Of a stretch of 64,000 bases of DNA, positions 62,734 to 64,000 are shown one piece after another. Made by a program: the position numbers and the translations under genes. The stretch's first letter is position 1, and the number at the start of each line of letters is the position of its first letter. Origin of the DNA: Bog-950 sp044225825. Its GTDB lineage: Bacteria > Bacteroidota > Bacteroidia > Chitinophagales > LD1. The stretch spans positions 124,001 through 188,000 of the forward strand of contig JBGAIB010000004.1 of assembly GCA_044225825.1 (NCBI GenBank), given 5' to 3'. The notes under the pieces are model-generated. The model was given only the letters and a program-made list of their open reading frames with translations. It did no database searches and was not told where the DNA came from.

Positions 62734-63735
62734 ATGAAAAAGAATATAGCTGTAATTACTGGCGGCGAAGCCAGCGAAGTAGGTATATCACTAAAAAGTG
62801 CAGGCGTAGTTTGCAAGCACCTCAACAAGGATAAATACAATGTATTTAAAGTAGTGATTGAGGCCAATGAGTGGTTTGTAGAACGTGATAACCCCGTAAA
62901 GCTGAAGGTAGATAAGAACGATTTTAGTTTTACTGTTGAAGGGCACAAAATAAAGTTTGATGCCGTGTTTGTGGCTATACATGGTACGCCTGCTGAGGAT
63001 GGAAAACTGCAGGGGTACTTTGATATGTTGAAGATACCTTACAACTGTTGCGGAGTATTGCAGGCGGCACTAACTTTCGATAAACTGCGTTGCAAGGAAT
63101 ACCTGGCAGCTTTTGGCGTTAAAACGGCAAAAGCGGTACTTCTTAAGCGCACGCATTGGCTTAATTCTGGTAAAACACTGAGCGCTGATTTGCCCCTGCC
63201 TGTTTTTGTTAAGCCAAATAAAAACGGCTCCAGCTATGGCGCTGCTAAAGTAAATTTGCCTGAAGAACTGGCTCCTGCCATTGCAAACGCGTTTAACTTT
63301 GACGATGAAATATTGGTGGAAGAATACCTGAAAGGTACCGAAGTAACCTGCGGTGTAATTAAAGTAAACGGACAAATTACTGCTTTGCCCATTACTGAAA
63401 TACGAAGCAAGAGCGATTTTTTTGACTATAAAGCCAAATACGAAGGCGCATCGCAGGAAGTTACCCCTGCAGAAATAGACACCGAACTGGCACACAAAAT
63501 CCAGGATACATCCGTTGCTATCTACGATAAGCTTGATTTTAAAGGTATGTGCCGTATTGATTATATCATACGCGGCAATGAGTATTTTATGCTGGAGGTA
63601 AATTCCATACCGGGCCTTAGCGAAGAAAGCATTGTGCCGCAACAGGCAAGGGCTTTTGGATTAAGCCTGGAAGCCTTGTTTGGGAACTCCATTGAAGAAT
63701 GCCTGGCAGCCAATGAATCGGCTGCCACAGCTTAG
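62734..63735 (+). CDS. ddl: D-alanine-D-alanine ligase
   Basis: Ddl joins two D-alanines with ATP for peptidoglycan precursors. The 333-residue protein has the three ATP-grasp parts: FVAIHGTPAEDGKLQGYFD (N-terminal), PLPVFVKPNKNGSSYGAAKV (central ATP site) and MCRIDYIIRGNEYFMLEVNS (metal ligands), then IPGLSEESIVPQQ. I start at MKKNIAVITGG because this is the conserved beginning; in-frame sequence upstream is not conserved. A PASTA-protein gene follows after 43 bp, an arrangement that fits cell-wall functions. Confidence 0.94.
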   Translation: MKKNIAVITGGEASEVGISLKSAGVVCKHLNKDKYNVFKVVIEANEWFVERDNPVKLKVDKNDFSFTVEGHKIKFDAVFVAIHGTPAEDGKLQGYFDMLKIPYNCCGVLQAALTFDKLRCKEYLAAFGVKTAKAVLLKRTHWLNSGKTLSADLPLPVFVKPNKNGSSYGAAKVNLPEELAPAIANAFNFDDEILVEEYLKGTEVTCGVIKVNGQITALPITEIRSKSDFFDYKAKYEGASQEVTPAEIDTELAHKIQDTSVAIYDKLDFKGMCRIDYIIRGNEYFMLEVNSIPGLSEESIVPQQARAFGLSLEALFGNSIEECLAANESAATA

Positions 63736-63778
63736 TGCCATTATATTCTTAAAACCCTGCTATTTTAGCCCCCGGTAA

Positions 63779-64000
63779 ATGAAGAAGTTTTTCACCAAAG
63801 CCCTGCTCTACAACCTGCTTATTGCAGTTGGTATTATTGTAATGCTGCTGATGATTGTGCAGTGGAGTTTAAAGTCATATACCCGCCATGGGGAGGGCAT
63901 ACCGGTGCCCGATTTAAAGGGAAAAACGTTTGAAGAAGCACAGAAGATTTTAAGTGACCAAGACCTCGAATGGCAGATAATGGATTCGGTGTTTGATGAC
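63779..64000 (+). CDS. PASTA-domain membrane protein, N-terminal part (3' end outside window)
   Basis: The window ends inside this gene after 74 codons. It starts MKKFFTKALLYNLLIAVGI, has one transmembrane helix (about 10-30), and then IPVPDLKGKTFEEAQKILSD, the entry of a PASTA domain. PASTA domains bind peptidoglycan fragments or beta-lactams. No kinase domain precedes it, so it is a stand-alone PASTA protein, as found after ddl in Bacteroidota. Confidence 0.8.
   Translation, partial: MKKFFTKALLYNLLIAVGIIVMLLMIVQWSLKSYTRHGEGIPVPDLKGKTFEEAQKILSDQDLEWQIMDSVFDD

Noticed and set aside
63070..63642. Minus-strand frame opposite ddl
   Set aside because: Antisense shadow of ddl, with no family features.

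Overview
The window looks like a chromosomal stretch from a member of the Bacteroidota, probably of the Chitinophagales/Sphingobacteriia type. The evidence is six secreted proteins with a type IX secretion (T9SS) C-terminal sorting domain, a SusC/SusD outer-membrane pair, a bacillithiol enzyme (BshC), promoters of the TAnnTTTG type, and few Shine-Dalgarno sequences. The order is mostly housekeeping genes in small operons, with blocks of surface genes and one AT-rich accessory island between them.

Layout. 1-5.5 kb: end of a histidine kinase, bshC, NAD(P)HX repair (nnr), a Nudix hydrolase, pyrE and an SRPBCC protein. 5.7-11.8 kb: a small membrane protein and a 1880-residue T9SS surface protein made of about 22 Ig-like repeats. 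11.9-18.6 kb: tRNA-Cys, folB, a glutaryl-CoA-dehydrogenase-like enzyme, dnaB, ung, a two-component pair and tRNA-Arg. 18.7-22.5 kb: a conserved protein of unknown function coupled to an S4 RNA-binding protein, an SDR oxidoreductase and ychF. 22.6-26.6 kb: a shorter paralogue of the giant repeat protein and a LysM lytic transglycosylase. 26.7-36.8 kb: a small secreted protein, a lipoprotein MsrB, a lipoprotein hydrolase, a PyrR-like phosphoribosyltransferase, a secreted subtilase, an SprB-repeat protein, a PHM-like copper monooxygenase with a heme-type motif, and a second secreted CxxCH protein. 36.8-40.3 kb: recF, pdhA, a TPR membrane protein and ribH. 40.35-43.8 kb: the island. 43.8-50.2 kb: two small proteins and a SusC/SusD/lipoprotein operon. 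50.2-53.9 kb: a TPR protein and a three-gene membrane glycosyltransferase operon. 54-64 kb: an FGGY kinase, a PLP enzyme, purB with a nested DUF5522 gene, topA, a SirB1-like protein, an acyl-CoA reductase, ddl and the start of a PASTA protein.

The part most worth following up is 40.35-43.8 kb. A membrane-anchored NACHT/STAND NTPase, visibly AT-rich, sits between ribH and a conserved gene. It is flanked by REP-like palindromes. Upstream of it are direct repeats and a roughly 170-nt segment with nested complementary arms that could be a structured RNA. By analogy with bacterial NACHT proteins it may be an antiphage system; that is inference. The second is the 34.3-36.8 kb pair: a T9SS-exported protein carrying all six copper ligands of a peptidylglycine-hydroxylase-type monooxygenase behind a CxxxCH domain, followed by a secreted CxxCH protein. 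The third is the pair of giant repeat proteins, which share an unnamed N-terminal domain and a three-unit super-repeat of about 645 bp.
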